Source: JADLBR01 sp020847615 (lineage in GTDB: Bacteria > Verrucomicrobiota > Verrucomicrobiia > JADLBR01). From it: a stretch of 64,000 nt of DNA. Shown one piece after another: positions 44,235 to 53,015 of the stretch. Both the position numbers and the translations under genes were made by a program. A model generated the notes under the pieces. That model did no database searches and had not been told where the DNA came from. It saw only the letters and a program-made list of their open reading frames with translations. The stretch is from positions 1-64,000 of the forward strand of contig JAPKHT010000009.1 in the NCBI GenBank assembly GCA_026646655.1, given 5' to 3'. Positions within the stretch are counted from its first letter, which is position 1, and every line of letters starts with the position of its first letter.

Positions 44235-46913
44235 ATGGACGCGGTGGATCGTCCGGACCCGGACGCGCTCTTGGCCGCGCTGAAAGCCGAGGAGGCCCGT
44301 CGCTCGCGCGGCAAACTCAAGGTGTTTCTCGGCATGTGCCCGGGCGTGGGCAAGACCTACGCCATGCTCGAGGCCGCCCGCAAGGCCGCCGCCGACGGGA
44401 GGCGCGTCACCGTCGGGATCGCCGAGACCCACGGGCGGGCGGAGACGGCCCGGCTGCTGGAGGGACTCGATGTCCTGCCGCGCCGAAAGGTCGAATACCG
44501 GGGCACGACGCTCGAGGAGTTCGACCTGGATGCGGCCCTGGCGCGGCGGCCGGAGTTGCTCGTGCTCGACGAGCTCGCGCACTCGAACGCCCCGGGCTCC
44601 CGTCACCCCAAGCGCTTCCACGACGCGCTCGAGTTGCTGGCCGCCGGCATCGATATCCTGACCACCCTCAACGTCCAGCACCTCGAGAGCCGCGCCGAGA
44701 TCGTGCAGCAAATCACCCGCGCCCCCGTGCGCGAGACGGTGCCCGACTCGATCCTCGACGAGGCCGACGATGTCGAACTCGTGGACATCACGCCCACCGA
44801 ACTCCGGAGGCGGCTCGCCGAGGGCAAGGTCTATCTCGGGGAGCGCGCCGCGACGGCCGCGTCCCACTTCTTCCGGGATGAGAACCTCACCGCGCTGCGC
44901 GAGATGGCACTGCGCGCAACGGCCGAGCGGGTGGACGCGCAACTTCGCCAGACCATGCGCACGCGCAACATCGCCGGGCCGTGGAAGAGCGGCGAGCGGC
45001 TCATGGTCGCCATCGGCCCCAGCCCTTATTCCGAAAGCCTCGTCCGCTGGACCCGGCGCGCGGCCGCGGCGCGCGACTGCCCCTGGGTCGCCGTCCATGT
45101 CGAGACCGACCGGCCTTTGAATGACGCCGCGCGCGCGCGGATCTCCGCGCAACTCACCCTGGCCCGGCAGCTTGGCGCGGAGGTGGTGACGACGACGGGG
45201 GACTCCATCCCCGCGGCGCTGCTGCGCGAGGCGCGGGCGCGGAACGTCACCCAGATCATCGTGGGCAAGCCCACGGCGCGCACGCTGTGGAGGATGCGCA
45301 CCGGACGATCATTGCTCGATGCCCTGCTGCGGGACAGCGGCGACATCGACATCTGCGCCGTGCGACCGATCGCGCCGTCCTCCGGCGGGGGCGGACGGGC
45401 GCAGCCGGACGTGCCGAGGGCATGGGAGCAAGGCCGTTCGCGCCAGTGGATCGAGGCCCTCCTGATGCTCGCGGCGACGACTGCCGCCGGTGTGGCCGTG
45501 GAGCGGTGGGCGGGTTATCGGGCCGTCTCGTTGATCTATCTGCTCGTCGTGGTGGGTGCCGCGTTCCGCCTTGCCCGCTGGCCGGTCCTCGTGATGGCCG
45601 TGGCGAGCGCGCTCCTGTGGAACCTTCTGTTCATCCCGACGCGGTTCACGCTCACGATCGCCCAGCCGGACGACGCCATGATGTGCGGCATGCTCGCGAT
45701 CATCGCCCTCGCCCTCGGCCACCTCACCTCGCGGCTGCGGCGCCGCGAGGCCGCCGAGCGCCAGCGGGAGCGCCGCACGGCCGCCCTGTTCGAGATGACG
45801 AACAAGGCGGCGCTCGCGCCCGACATTGCTGAGGGCCTGCGGGCGGCCCTGCGCCAGATCGAGGACCTGTTCCGCGTCCAGACCGCCCTACTGCTCCGCG
45901 CGGGGGACCACCGGCTCGCGGAGACCCCTCATGCGGCCAGTTCCTTCCGGCCCGACGAGCGAGAGCACAGCGTCGCCGCTTGGGCATTCGAGAAGAACCT
46001 CGCCGCGGGACGCTTCACCGACACGTTGCCAGACTCACCCGCGCTGTGGTTGCCGCTGCGCGCGCGCACGGCGGTCATGGGCGCCATGGGCGTGCTGGCC
46101 GCGCCCGGGAGCACCCTGACCCTCGACGAGCGCGATTGGTTGGAGAATTTTGCCCTCCAGATAGGCTCGGTCCTCGAAAAGGACCACTTCATCCAGGCGT
46201 TCCGGCGCGCGGAAGTGTCCGAGGCATCTGAGCGCCTGAGAAAGACCCTGCTGGATTCGGTGTCACACGAACTCAAGACCCCGCTCTGGGCGCTGGAGTC
46301 CGCCGTGGATGGCATCGGGCGGCAGCCCGCGGAGGCCGAGCGCTTCCTGCCGGAACTGCGCACCGCCCTGCGGCGCCTGTGGCGCACGATCCACAATCTC
46401 CTCGACATGAGCCGACTCGAGAGCGGCAGCGTGCGCCCCGTCGCCGGCTGGTGCGACGTGACCGAACTCTGCGACAACGCGCTGGATCTCGCCGGCGATG
46501 CCCTCGCCGCGCACGCGCTCGAGGTCGAGATCCCCGGCGGCCTGCCCCTGGTCAAGGCCGATCAGGCCCTCCTCGAGCAGGCGCTGGCCAACCTCCTGCT
46601 CAACGCGTCCGCACACACGCCCCCGGGGACCCCCGTCACGCTGCGGGCCGCGGTCGCCGATGGCGCCCTGCACATCGACGTGCTGGACAGGGGCCCCGGC
46701 CTGCCCGGGGGCGACCCGGAGGCGCTTTTCGAGAAGTTCCGCCGCGGCGAGGGCGCGCGCGCCGGCGGCACGGGATTGGGGCTCGCCATCGCCCGCGGTT
46801 TCCTGCGCGCCCAGGGCGGCGACGTGATCGCCGCCCAAAGGGACGGCGGGGGCGCGGCATTTGGCATCCGCCTGCCCACCCCGACGATGGCCGTCGAGGA
46901 GGGGACGTCATGA
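44235..46913 (+). CDS. kdpD: KdpD, potassium-sensing histidine kinase
   Basis: An 892-residue sensor kinase of normal KdpD layout. The N-terminal KdpD domain has G-M-C-P-G-V-G-K-T-Y (33-42, Walker-like) and V-L-D-E-L-A-H-S-N-A-P (about 113-123). A universal-stress-type domain follows at about 250-375. Four short TM helices lie at about 410-500, then a GAF-like domain (about 520-650). The kinase core has S-V-S-H-E-L-K-T-P with His678 and an ATPase domain ending G-G-T-G-L-G-L-A-I-A-R. It phosphorylates KdpE when K+ is low. The stop overlaps kdpE as ATGA. Confidence 0.96.
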   Translation: MDAVDRPDPDALLAALKAEEARRSRGKLKVFLGMCPGVGKTYAMLEAARKAAADGRRVTVGIAETHGRAETARLLEGLDVLPRRKVEYRGTTLEEFDLDAALARRPELLVLDELAHSNAPGSRHPKRFHDALELLAAGIDILTTLNVQHLESRAEIVQQITRAPVRETVPDSILDEADDVELVDITPTELRRRLAEGKVYLGERAATAASHFFRDENLTALREMALRATAERVDAQLRQTMRTRNIAGPWKSGERLMVAIGPSPYSESLVRWTRRAAAARDCPWVAVHVETDRPLNDAARARISAQLTLARQLGAEVVTTTGDSIPAALLREARARNVTQIIVGKPTARTLWRMRTGRSLLDALLRDSGDIDICAVRPIAPSSGGGGRAQPDVPRAWEQGRSRQWIEALLMLAATTAAGVAVERWAGYRAVSLIYLLVVVGAAFRLARWPVLVMAVASALLWNLLFIPTRFTLTIAQPDDAMMCGMLAIIALALGHLTSRLRRREAAERQRERRTAALFEMTNKAALAPDIAEGLRAALRQIEDLFRVQTALLLRAGDHRLAETPHAASSFRPDEREHSVAAWAFEKNLAAGRFTDTLPDSPALWLPLRARTAVMGAMGVLAAPGSTLTLDERDWLENFALQIGSVLEKDHFIQAFRRAEVSEASERLRKTLLDSVSHELKTPLWALESAVDGIGRQPAEAERFLPELRTALRRLWRTIHNLLDMSRLESGSVRPVAGWCDVTELCDNALDLAGDALAAHALEVEIPGGLPLVKADQALLEQALANLLLNASAHTPPGTPVTLRAAVADGALHIDVLDRGPGLPGGDPEALFEKFRRGEGARAGGTGLGLAIARGFLRAQGGDVIAAQRDGGGAAFGIRLPTPTMAVEEGTS

Positions 46914-47602
46914 GCCCGGGCGAGCACGCGCACACGGTCCTCGTCATCGATGACGAGGTGCAGGTGAGGCGGCTGTTGCGCGCCGCGCTCGAGGGCAGCG
47001 GCTGGCGCGTCATCGAGGCCGATGCTGGCCAGCTCGGGATCAGCGAGGTCGCGCTGGCCCGGCCCGATGTCGTCATCCTCGACCTCGGCCTGCCGGACAT
47101 CGACGGCATCGAGGTCCTTCGCCGCATCCGCGAGTGGAGCCGCATCCCGATCCTGATCGCCAGCATACGCGAGCAGACCGAAGAGAAGATCCTCGCCCTC
47201 AACGCGGGCGCCGACGACTACGTCACGAAACCGTTCAACAGCGCCGAACTGGTGGCGCGGCTGCAGGCGGTCCTGCGGCGCGGCGACCCGTCGGCCCAAA
47301 CCCCGGAGTACGCGGGTGGCGGCCTGAGGGTCGATTTTGCGGCGCGGGCCGTGCGCGTCGCCGGGCGGGAGGTCAGGCTCACCCCGATCGAGTACGCGCT
47401 GCTGAGGATCCTCGCGCTCAGCGCGGGCAAAGTCGTCACCGCGGCGCACCTGCTGCGCGAGATCTGGGGCCCCGGCGGCCCCGAGCACGACAACTATCTC
47501 CGCGTCCACATGACCCATCTCCGCCGCAAGCTCTCAGACGCCGGGTTCGACCGGCGGCGGCTCCGCACCGAGCCCGGCGTCGGCTACCGCCTGTTGGAAT
47601 GA
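46910..47602 (+). CDS. kdpE: KdpE, response regulator of the kdp operon
   Basis: A 230-residue OmpR-type regulator. The receiver has D-D-E (14-16), phospho-acceptor Asp58 in V-I-L-D-L-G-L-P-D and the Lys of V-T-K-P-F (about 107). The C-terminal winged helix has L-T-P-I-E-Y-A-L-L (about 160-168), H-L-L-R-E-I-W-G and R-T-E-P-G-V-G-Y-R. The ATG overlaps the kdpD stop (ATGA). It would activate the kdp promoter. The conserved Thr/Ser position reads I-A-S-I-R-E instead of the more usual L-S-A-R-E, a mild deviation. Confidence 0.95.
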   Translation: MSPGEHAHTVLVIDDEVQVRRLLRAALEGSGWRVIEADAGQLGISEVALARPDVVILDLGLPDIDGIEVLRRIREWSRIPILIASIREQTEEKILALNAGADDYVTKPFNSAELVARLQAVLRRGDPSAQTPEYAGGGLRVDFAARAVRVAGREVRLTPIEYALLRILALSAGKVVTAAHLLREIWGPGGPEHDNYLRVHMTHLRRKLSDAGFDRRRLRTEPGVGYRLLE

Positions 47603-47682
47603 CCGCGAATGGCGATCGCCCCAGGAGTCTGGCTCGAGATCACGCCGCATCATTCATGTGGGAACATCTGGTGGGTCGCGGA

Positions 47683-47740
47683 GTGCCTGAAGGCACCACT
47701 ACGAACATTTTCGTGGTCTTGGGCTCGTAGTGCCGCCTTT
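47683..47740 (+). repeat. Repeat A, copy 3, interrupted by palindrome C
   Basis: The left hairpin GTGCC-TGAA-GGCAC (47683-47696) and feet CACTACGA (47697-47704) and TCGTAGTG (47725-47732) are intact. The right hairpin starts (GCCGCC-TTT) but is replaced at its loop by palindrome C. It sits in the 438-base convergent gap between kdpE and the propeller gene. Nothing else coding is visible in 47603-47682, nor in 47781-47940. Confidence 0.7.
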
Positions 47741-47780
47741 AGCCTGCATATTTCACGCGCATGCGCGAAATATGCAGGCT
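47741..47780. repeat. Palindrome C, copy 1
   Basis: AGCCTGCATATTTC (47741-47754) and GAAATATGCAGGCT (47767-47780) are a perfect 14-base inverted repeat around a GC-rich 12-base centre. The element begins exactly where the second hairpin of repeat A copy 3 should fold back. A related copy is at 62766. AT-rich arms with a GCGC centre could be a tiny non-autonomous mobile element; no transposase is adjacent. Confidence 0.65.
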
Positions 47781-47940
47781 CAAAGGAAAACCGCGCTCTG
47801 AAATACGTGTCCCCGATCGGTTTTCGGCACTGGAAACGCGGCCAACAGTTTGTGATTTCGAAAAATGGTGTTTGGAAGCGCGCGTCTCCATCCCAACCTG
47901 TTGCTATCGCGCGGTTTTCCCAGAACCCGTGCCCCGCAGA

Positions 47941-48043
47941 CGGGGCACCACCGGGTCAGAAAATGTAGCCGAGGCCGTGAGGCCTTGGCGGCCAAACGCT
48001 TACGCGTTCGGCTACGGGATGCGCTGCGGCTATTTTCAAGTCA
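47941..48043 (-). repeat. Repeat B, copy 5, beginning at the stop codon of the secreted propeller gene
   Basis: Read on the minus strand it starts TGACTTGAAAATAGCC, where TGA (48043-48041) is the stop of the upstream gene. Then come GTAG with the hairpin CCGAACGC-GTAA-GCGTTTGG, and the inverted unit in which GTAG precedes CCGAGGCC-GTGA-GGCCTTGG. The tail CCGGTGGTGCCCCG ends near 47941. Both hairpins are intact. Confidence 0.8.
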
Positions 48044-50524
48044 AGGCCCGTATGCGAATGTCGCGGTGGCGCGGGTGTCGCGGTCGGCGGTGAGCCGGAC
48101 CCAGTGGGCCGAGTATCCGGCGGGGAAGTCGTGGGCGGCGGTCTTGCCGGGTTCGACGGTCAGGCGCCGGTATTCGCTCCATTGTCCATCGGCGGCGAAA
48201 TCGACCTCGATGGTGAAGGTGACGGGCGCATCGGAACCGTGGGAAAGCGCGAGGGACTTCGTGCGGTAGCCCGCCATGAGATAGGGATCGGAAGGCTCTC
48301 CGGCTTTCACCCCGGTGTCCTTCCAGGGCCCCCCGGTGCCCCGCGGGGCGCCCATGCGCCAGAGGTCATCGACATCGCCGAACCATATCGCGGCCTCGCC
48401 GCCCGGCGTCTTGTACACGTGTTCGTCGGCGGGCGCGTCGGGGCGCACGCCGGTGAGGACGAGCAGGCCGCGCCACGAGGCGAAGTCCCCGATGCGCTTG
48501 CCATGCGTGCAGATGGGTCGCATCCGGCGCAGGCCGCCGGCGTCCTTGTAGGGCACCTCGTAGATGCTCCCGTGGGCGTTGAGATGGACGCGCTCCGTCA
48601 CGATCTCCCGTAACCCGCGCGGCCATCCGTCGGCGTAGGGGCGATCGTAGGCCGAATCCGTCTTCGGGAGGCGGAAGCGCCCCTCGCCCTCCCGGACGAT
48701 GACGGATGCCGCATCGACCTCGAACGGGGGCTTCTCGCCGACCCCGTACTTGGTGCGCAGGACACCCTCCTTGCCGGCGTCATCCATCGCGGCGAATTCC
48801 AGTTTTCCATCCATGGTCCACGCCGTCCGCGCCTTGACGGCATCGCCCTCGCAGAGGTTGGCGGCAAAGAGGAGTTTCCTCGCATCGGCCATGGCGGGTT
48901 TGGCGATGCCGCCCATGACGGGGCCCGCGCGACCGATGTCGGCGAGCGGCGCAAAGGCCTCGGGCGTCGCGGGTCGGGGGGGATTGGCCAACCTGAAGTA
49001 GGCGCTCGCGGACCGCGCGGCCTGCGTGGCGGTGACGCGCACCCACTGCGACTTGAGTTCATCGCCCAGGATATGGAACGCGTAACCCCGCGCGGGGACC
49101 TTGACCCTGGCCACGGGACGCCACGCGCCCGCGCCATCGGCGTCGGCCTCGATCACGAACTCCACCCCGGCATCTGAGGCGTGCGCCAGATGGAGGCATC
49201 CCTCGGCAAAACCGCGCACCAGGAAGGGCGGCGATGTCTCGCCCGCGGCCACGTCGTCGCCGAGCCACGGGCCGCCGTTGCCCGCGGGCGCGCCCATGCG
49301 CCCGATATCCTCCCACGAGCCAAACCAGATGCCGGAGTTCGATTGCCCCGCGATCTCGTTGCGCATGATCGACGCGTCGTCGCGGGTCATGACGATCTGA
49401 CCCTGCCACGCGCAATAGTCGACCGGCATGCGGGTGTACGTCGCGACGGGCCGCAGGCCACCGGTGTTCCCGGCAGAGAAGGTCTTCGGGAAATCATAGA
49501 ACAGGCCATGCATGTGCGCGAGCAGCCGTCCTTCGGTGACCTCTCGGATGCGCGGCCATTCCGTGTACCAGCCCCCGAGGGCATCGTGCGAGAAACTGCC
49601 CATCGGGAGGCGGAAGGTGTGCCACTGGCCGCCATCCAGCAGTTTCAGGATGACGGATCGCCGGTCCCATCCCATGGCCCAGATCGGGGCGCGGTCATCC
49701 GGCGAGCCGGAGATCCCGCCGGGGCCGGTCACCTCGGTGAACTGGCGGCGCTCGATGATCCGCCACGACGCGCCATCCCACTCGGCCAGCGCCCCGCGCT
49801 CATCGGGGTGCGCCGATTCGGCGCCCGCGAGATATTCATATCGCTTCTTGCCGACGGGATGATCGCCGTTGTTGGCGATGACCAGCCGACCCTGCGAGGT
49901 ATACCCGCCCTTGCCGTGCCAGCCGGGCACGGGTTTCTCAAAGAGGCGGTTGACCGAGAGGCTGCGGACATCGACCTCGTACACGGCCCCCTCCATATCG
50001 TAAAAGTAAACTCTATTTGCAGGATCCGTGAGATGGCGCGCGGTGGCGGTCATGCGCCCGACGAGCGCCTTCTTGACGTCGCAGGCGCGGACGGTGCCAT
50101 CGGCGCCGACGAAGTACGGCCCGATGATCAGCTGGTTGGACTCGCGGTGGATCATGCGGTTGGCGTGCGTGCCGCCGACGCTCTCGGGGCGGACATCCAT
50201 GCGCAGATCCTTGTCGATCGTATAGAGCCTGTCCTCGCCGCCGCGCGTCATGTGCGGCGGGTAGGTGATGATCCAGAGCCTATCGGCCCAGGGGACCACC
50301 GCGCCGATGCCGCACTCGCCGTATGGGTTGAACGTGGCGAGGTGCGGGTAGATGCCGCTGATGCGGACGACACGATCGCCGGGCGACGGGCCCCATGCCT
50401 CGCCGACGCCCTGGGTCCCCGCGGTGTATTCGGCGGCTGGGGCGGCGCACGCGACGCAGACGGCGACCGCGGCCAGCGGCGCGCGGAGCGGGGACGCGTT
50501 GATGTGGCTATCTGTTTTTTTCAT
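48041..50524 (-). CDS. Secreted propeller-type protein with a duplicated C-terminal module
   Basis: An 827-residue exported protein (signal peptide about 10-31: L-A-A-V-A-V-C-V-A-C-A-A-P). The N-terminal part (about 35-400) has repeated beta-propeller-like strands (D-R-L-W-I-I-T-Y-P, G-R-L-V-I-A-N-N-G-D). The rest contains a module present twice: I-W-F-G-S-W-E-D-I-G-R-M-G-A-P (about 379) and I-W-F-G-D-V-D-D-L-W-R-M-G-A-P (about 702). In both cases it is followed by G-G-P-W and a terminal beta domain with W-V-R-V-T-A / W-V-R-L-T-A. I know no family. It overlaps the FecR/LamG gene by 17 bases and is last in the ECF sigma operon, so it may be the cargo controlled by that switch. Confidence 0.72.
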   Translation of the reverse strand: MKKTDSHINASPLRAPLAAVAVCVACAAPAAEYTAGTQGVGEAWGPSPGDRVVRISGIYPHLATFNPYGECGIGAVVPWADRLWIITYPPHMTRGGEDRLYTIDKDLRMDVRPESVGGTHANRMIHRESNQLIIGPYFVGADGTVRACDVKKALVGRMTATARHLTDPANRVYFYDMEGAVYEVDVRSLSVNRLFEKPVPGWHGKGGYTSQGRLVIANNGDHPVGKKRYEYLAGAESAHPDERGALAEWDGASWRIIERRQFTEVTGPGGISGSPDDRAPIWAMGWDRRSVILKLLDGGQWHTFRLPMGSFSHDALGGWYTEWPRIREVTEGRLLAHMHGLFYDFPKTFSAGNTGGLRPVATYTRMPVDYCAWQGQIVMTRDDASIMRNEIAGQSNSGIWFGSWEDIGRMGAPAGNGGPWLGDDVAAGETSPPFLVRGFAEGCLHLAHASDAGVEFVIEADADGAGAWRPVARVKVPARGYAFHILGDELKSQWVRVTATQAARSASAYFRLANPPRPATPEAFAPLADIGRAGPVMGGIAKPAMADARKLLFAANLCEGDAVKARTAWTMDGKLEFAAMDDAGKEGVLRTKYGVGEKPPFEVDAASVIVREGEGRFRLPKTDSAYDRPYADGWPRGLREIVTERVHLNAHGSIYEVPYKDAGGLRRMRPICTHGKRIGDFASWRGLLVLTGVRPDAPADEHVYKTPGGEAAIWFGDVDDLWRMGAPRGTGGPWKDTGVKAGEPSDPYLMAGYRTKSLALSHGSDAPVTFTIEVDFAADGQWSEYRRLTVEPGKTAAHDFPAGYSAHWVRLTADRDTRATATFAYGP

Positions 50525-52169
50525 GGTGATGGGCCTTGGGTTCGGGTTCGGGTGGCTTGTTCTCGCGCATCAGCCGCACGATCGACTCCTGCGACAGCGC
50601 CGAATCAAAGATGAAAACCTCATCGAGCGCGCCGCGGAAGACGCGACCGCCATGGCGCGGGCGGTCGTCCATGTTGCGCCCGAATGCGACGGCGGTGCTG
50701 CCGGGCCGACCGACCTCGGTGTTGACCCCCCGGATGCCCTTGCGCTCGGCGGGCTCGAGCTGCCCATCCACGAACAGGAGGATGTGGGTGGTGTCGCGCG
50801 GCCCCTCGCCGTCGAATAGCACGGCGGCGATGTGGTGCCATCGCCCGTCGCGGAGATCGCGCGTGCCGATGACGTGGCTGGTGTGGACGCCCGCCCTCAG
50901 CCGCCCGATCGGCCCATCCTCCGGCAGCGGGTTGATGGAGATCTGCCACGCGGCACCGGGGACGCTTATCGCGCCCCAGCTCACGAGCGCGAACCCGTTG
51001 ATCGGCTCCCAATCGGTCGGGACCTTGGCCCAGAGGGCGACGGTCCGCGCCCGGTCGCCGGATATGCCCCCGAAATCGGTGGCGACGAAATCGCCCGCGC
51101 CATCGAACTCCAGGGCCGCGCCAAAGCGCCCGGGGATCCAGCCGGGCCCGCCGTCGCCGCGCATGAGGGATTCGAGGCGCGCGTCCGCCGCGCCCGCGAG
51201 CGGGCCCTCGGCGCGGACGGACTGGCCCGAGGCCTCGTCCAACGACCAGTGCACGTAGGGTGCGGGCGATGCGCCGCGCGGGGGCAGGCGCGTGAGGAAT
51301 CGGGTGCCGTCGGCGGCCATTGCGGTGGCGGTGCGCGCCTCGATGCGCAGGGCCTGGGACTCGCGGAGCTCGCGCGCCGCCGTCTCGCCAGGCACGGAGG
51401 CGCGCACCAATCCCTCGAGGACGTGCACCTCGGTGCCGCGCCCGCGCGTCCCGACCTCGAGGCCGAAGCGGGTGCCGAGATCGATGATGCGGCCATCCGG
51501 GCTCTCCATGGCGAAGCCGCTGGCCTCGGGCGGCACGTCGGCCACCGCCCGGCCGGCGCGGAGCCGCGCACCGTTCTTGCCCAAGACATCGAGCCTCGCC
51601 GGTCCCTCGAGAATCACCGACGCCCCGCTCGCGAAGCGTATCCTCAAGAACCCCGCGTCGATGGCAATGGGCCCGCGACCCAGGGGATGGCCCTCGCCGA
51701 ACGGGGATTGGCCATCGGCCCAGCGAAGGGCCTCGGAGCCCGCGACCACCGCCAGCCCGTGGCGCGGGGCCCAGCGCCCCAGGCACAGGTAGCCAAGGGT
51801 CGCGATCACGGCGACGGCCGCGGCCCAAGACCCCCACCCCGCCAGCCACGAGAAATCGCGGGGATGCGGCAGCGCGCCGCGCGCGCGACCGCCGATGCGG
51901 GCGATCACCCCCGAGCAAAATGCCCCGCCGTCCTTGTCGTCCGCGGTCAGTCGCGCGACCACCTCCTGCGCGAACGCGTCCCTGGGGCCGAGGGTGGCGC
52001 CGTGATGCCGGAGCAGGCGCTCGATCTTCAGGAGGGTCGCCAGCTCGCGGCGCAACGCGGGATCCGACCGCGCCGCGCGGAGCAGGGCCGCGGTCTCCGG
52101 GGGCCCCAGCCCGTCGGCGAGCCACGCGGAGACCAGGCGATGGCGGGTCGATGGCCCCATGTCATTCAC
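50508..52169 (-). CDS. FecR-type membrane regulator with C-terminal LamG domain
   Basis: A 553-residue protein. I start at the GTG (52169) that overlaps the sigma-factor stop as GTGA; an ATG at 52160 is an alternative. It has a cytosolic helical part (about 1-105), one TM helix (about 113-133; W-A-A-A-V-A-V-I-A-T-L-G-Y-L) and a FecR domain (about 140-280; S-P-D-G-R-I-I-D-L-G-T-R-F-G-L and V-H-V-L-E-G-L-V). A LamG/concanavalin domain follows (about 310-540; W-S-L-D-E-A, W-H-H-I-A-A-V). FecR proteins next to ECF sigma factors act as anti-sigma or signal-transducing regulators. The LamG domain could bind extracellular glycan and pass the signal. The C terminus is His-rich (A-H-H-H-E-K). Confidence 0.85.
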   Translation of the reverse strand: MNDMGPSTRHRLVSAWLADGLGPPETAALLRAARSDPALRRELATLLKIERLLRHHGATLGPRDAFAQEVVARLTADDKDGGAFCSGVIARIGGRARGALPHPRDFSWLAGWGSWAAAVAVIATLGYLCLGRWAPRHGLAVVAGSEALRWADGQSPFGEGHPLGRGPIAIDAGFLRIRFASGASVILEGPARLDVLGKNGARLRAGRAVADVPPEASGFAMESPDGRIIDLGTRFGLEVGTRGRGTEVHVLEGLVRASVPGETAARELRESQALRIEARTATAMAADGTRFLTRLPPRGASPAPYVHWSLDEASGQSVRAEGPLAGAADARLESLMRGDGGPGWIPGRFGAALEFDGAGDFVATDFGGISGDRARTVALWAKVPTDWEPINGFALVSWGAISVPGAAWQISINPLPEDGPIGRLRAGVHTSHVIGTRDLRDGRWHHIAAVLFDGEGPRDTTHILLFVDGQLEPAERKGIRGVNTEVGRPGSTAVAFGRNMDDRPRHGGRVFRGALDEVFIFDSALSQESIVRLMRENKPPEPEPKAHHHEKNR

Positions 52170-52723
52170 GCCAGGCCGAGGCGCCTTTCGATGCAGGCCT
52201 TCAATTGCATGCGGATGCGGTGCAGCTGCATCGTGACCGCAGAATGCCTCTTGCCAGACCTCCGGCAGATCTCGGCCACGCCGATGTCTTCCTCGTAGCG
52301 GGCCCGCACCAGCCCGCGCGGATCGTCGCCGAGTTCGCCGAGGCAGGACTGGAGGGCGGCCCGCCAATCCGCCTCGCCCCCGTCCGCGTGCAGCGCGCCG
52401 ATCTCCGCATCGACCAGCGCGCGCAATGCCCCGGCGTCCCCGGACGCCACCGCGCGCGCCTTGCGCCCATAATTGCGCAACAGGTTGAAGGCGATGCCTC
52501 GCAGCCATGGCGCAAACGGGCGCCCCGCCTCGAACTCCCCGAGTTTTCTGAATGCCAGGATGAAAACCTCCTGCGCCAGATCCTCCGCGTGATGCGGCTC
52601 GTCGAGGCGCACCGCGATGCACGCCCGCAGCGCCCCCTGATGGCGCATCACCAGGGCGGAAAATGCCTCCAGATCGCCCCCGCGGGAGGCCTCCACCAGC
52701 GCGCTGTCGTCCGTATCCGGCAT
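52166..52723 (-). CDS. ECF sigma factor (sigma-70 family)
   Basis: A 185-residue ECF sigma factor read from the ATG at 52723, with AAGG upstream; the longer frame runs into repeat DNA. Region 2 has D-L-A-Q-E-V-F-I-L-A-F-R (about 48-59) and P-F-A-P-W-L-R-G-I-A-F-N (about 68-79). Region 4 has I-G-V-A-E-I-C-R-R-S-G-K-R-H-S-A-V-T-M-Q (about 144-163), the helix-turn-helix that reads the -35 box. Its stop overlaps the FecR/LamG start (GTGA). It likely directs RNA polymerase to its own operon and others after a surface glycan signal. Confidence 0.9.
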   Translation of the reverse strand: MPDTDDSALVEASRGGDLEAFSALVMRHQGALRACIAVRLDEPHHAEDLAQEVFILAFRKLGEFEAGRPFAPWLRGIAFNLLRNYGRKARAVASGDAGALRALVDAEIGALHADGGEADWRAALQSCLGELGDDPRGLVRARYEEDIGVAEICRRSGKRHSAVTMQLHRIRMQLKACIERRLGLA

Positions 52724-52740
52724 GATCGCCTTTAGGTAGG

Positions 52741-52786
52741 ATTGTCCCCGACCCGGAAAATGACACAATTTTCTATTGGGGTCGGG
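52741..52786 (-). promoter_or_regulatory. Candidate promoter and inverted repeat upstream of the ECF sigma gene
   Basis: On the minus strand, TTGTGT (52768-52763), 16 bases, GACAAT (52746-52741) lies 17 bases before the sigma-factor ATG. An 8-base inverted repeat, CCCGACCC (52747-52754) and GGGTCGGG (52779-52786), brackets the -35 box. It could be an operator or a hairpin at the 5' end. Confidence 0.4.
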
Positions 52787-52790
52787 CCTG

Positions 52791-52930
52791 GCTCGAAAAC
52801 TGCCGCAGCGCATCCCGCAGCCGAACGCATGAGCGTTTCGACACCGGCAGGCCGTGGACCCGGGCCGCGCGGCCCCTCCGTGGCCGGAGGGGCTACATTT
52901 TCACCCCCGGTGGTCCGGCGGCTGCCGGAT
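52791..52930 (+). repeat. Repeat B, copy 3 (diverged, not at a stop codon)
   Basis: Here the conserved CTCGAAAACTGCCGCAGC is preceded by GG instead of TGA, and the first foot is GCAG with a weakened hairpin. The second unit is intact but with a wholly different stem: CCCCTCCG-TGGC-CGGAGGGG closing on CTAC (52893-52896). The tail CCCCCGGTGGTCCGGCGGC matches the end of the composite repeat at 62732. The rest of 52724-53015 shows no gene. Confidence 0.65.
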
Positions 52931-53015
52931 GGGTTCCGGCTCGAGGATTTCGCGCAGCGATCTGGCCACCGCCCCCGAACCCTATCGGGGGCGGCCACGG
53001 GGATCGATGTCGCGG

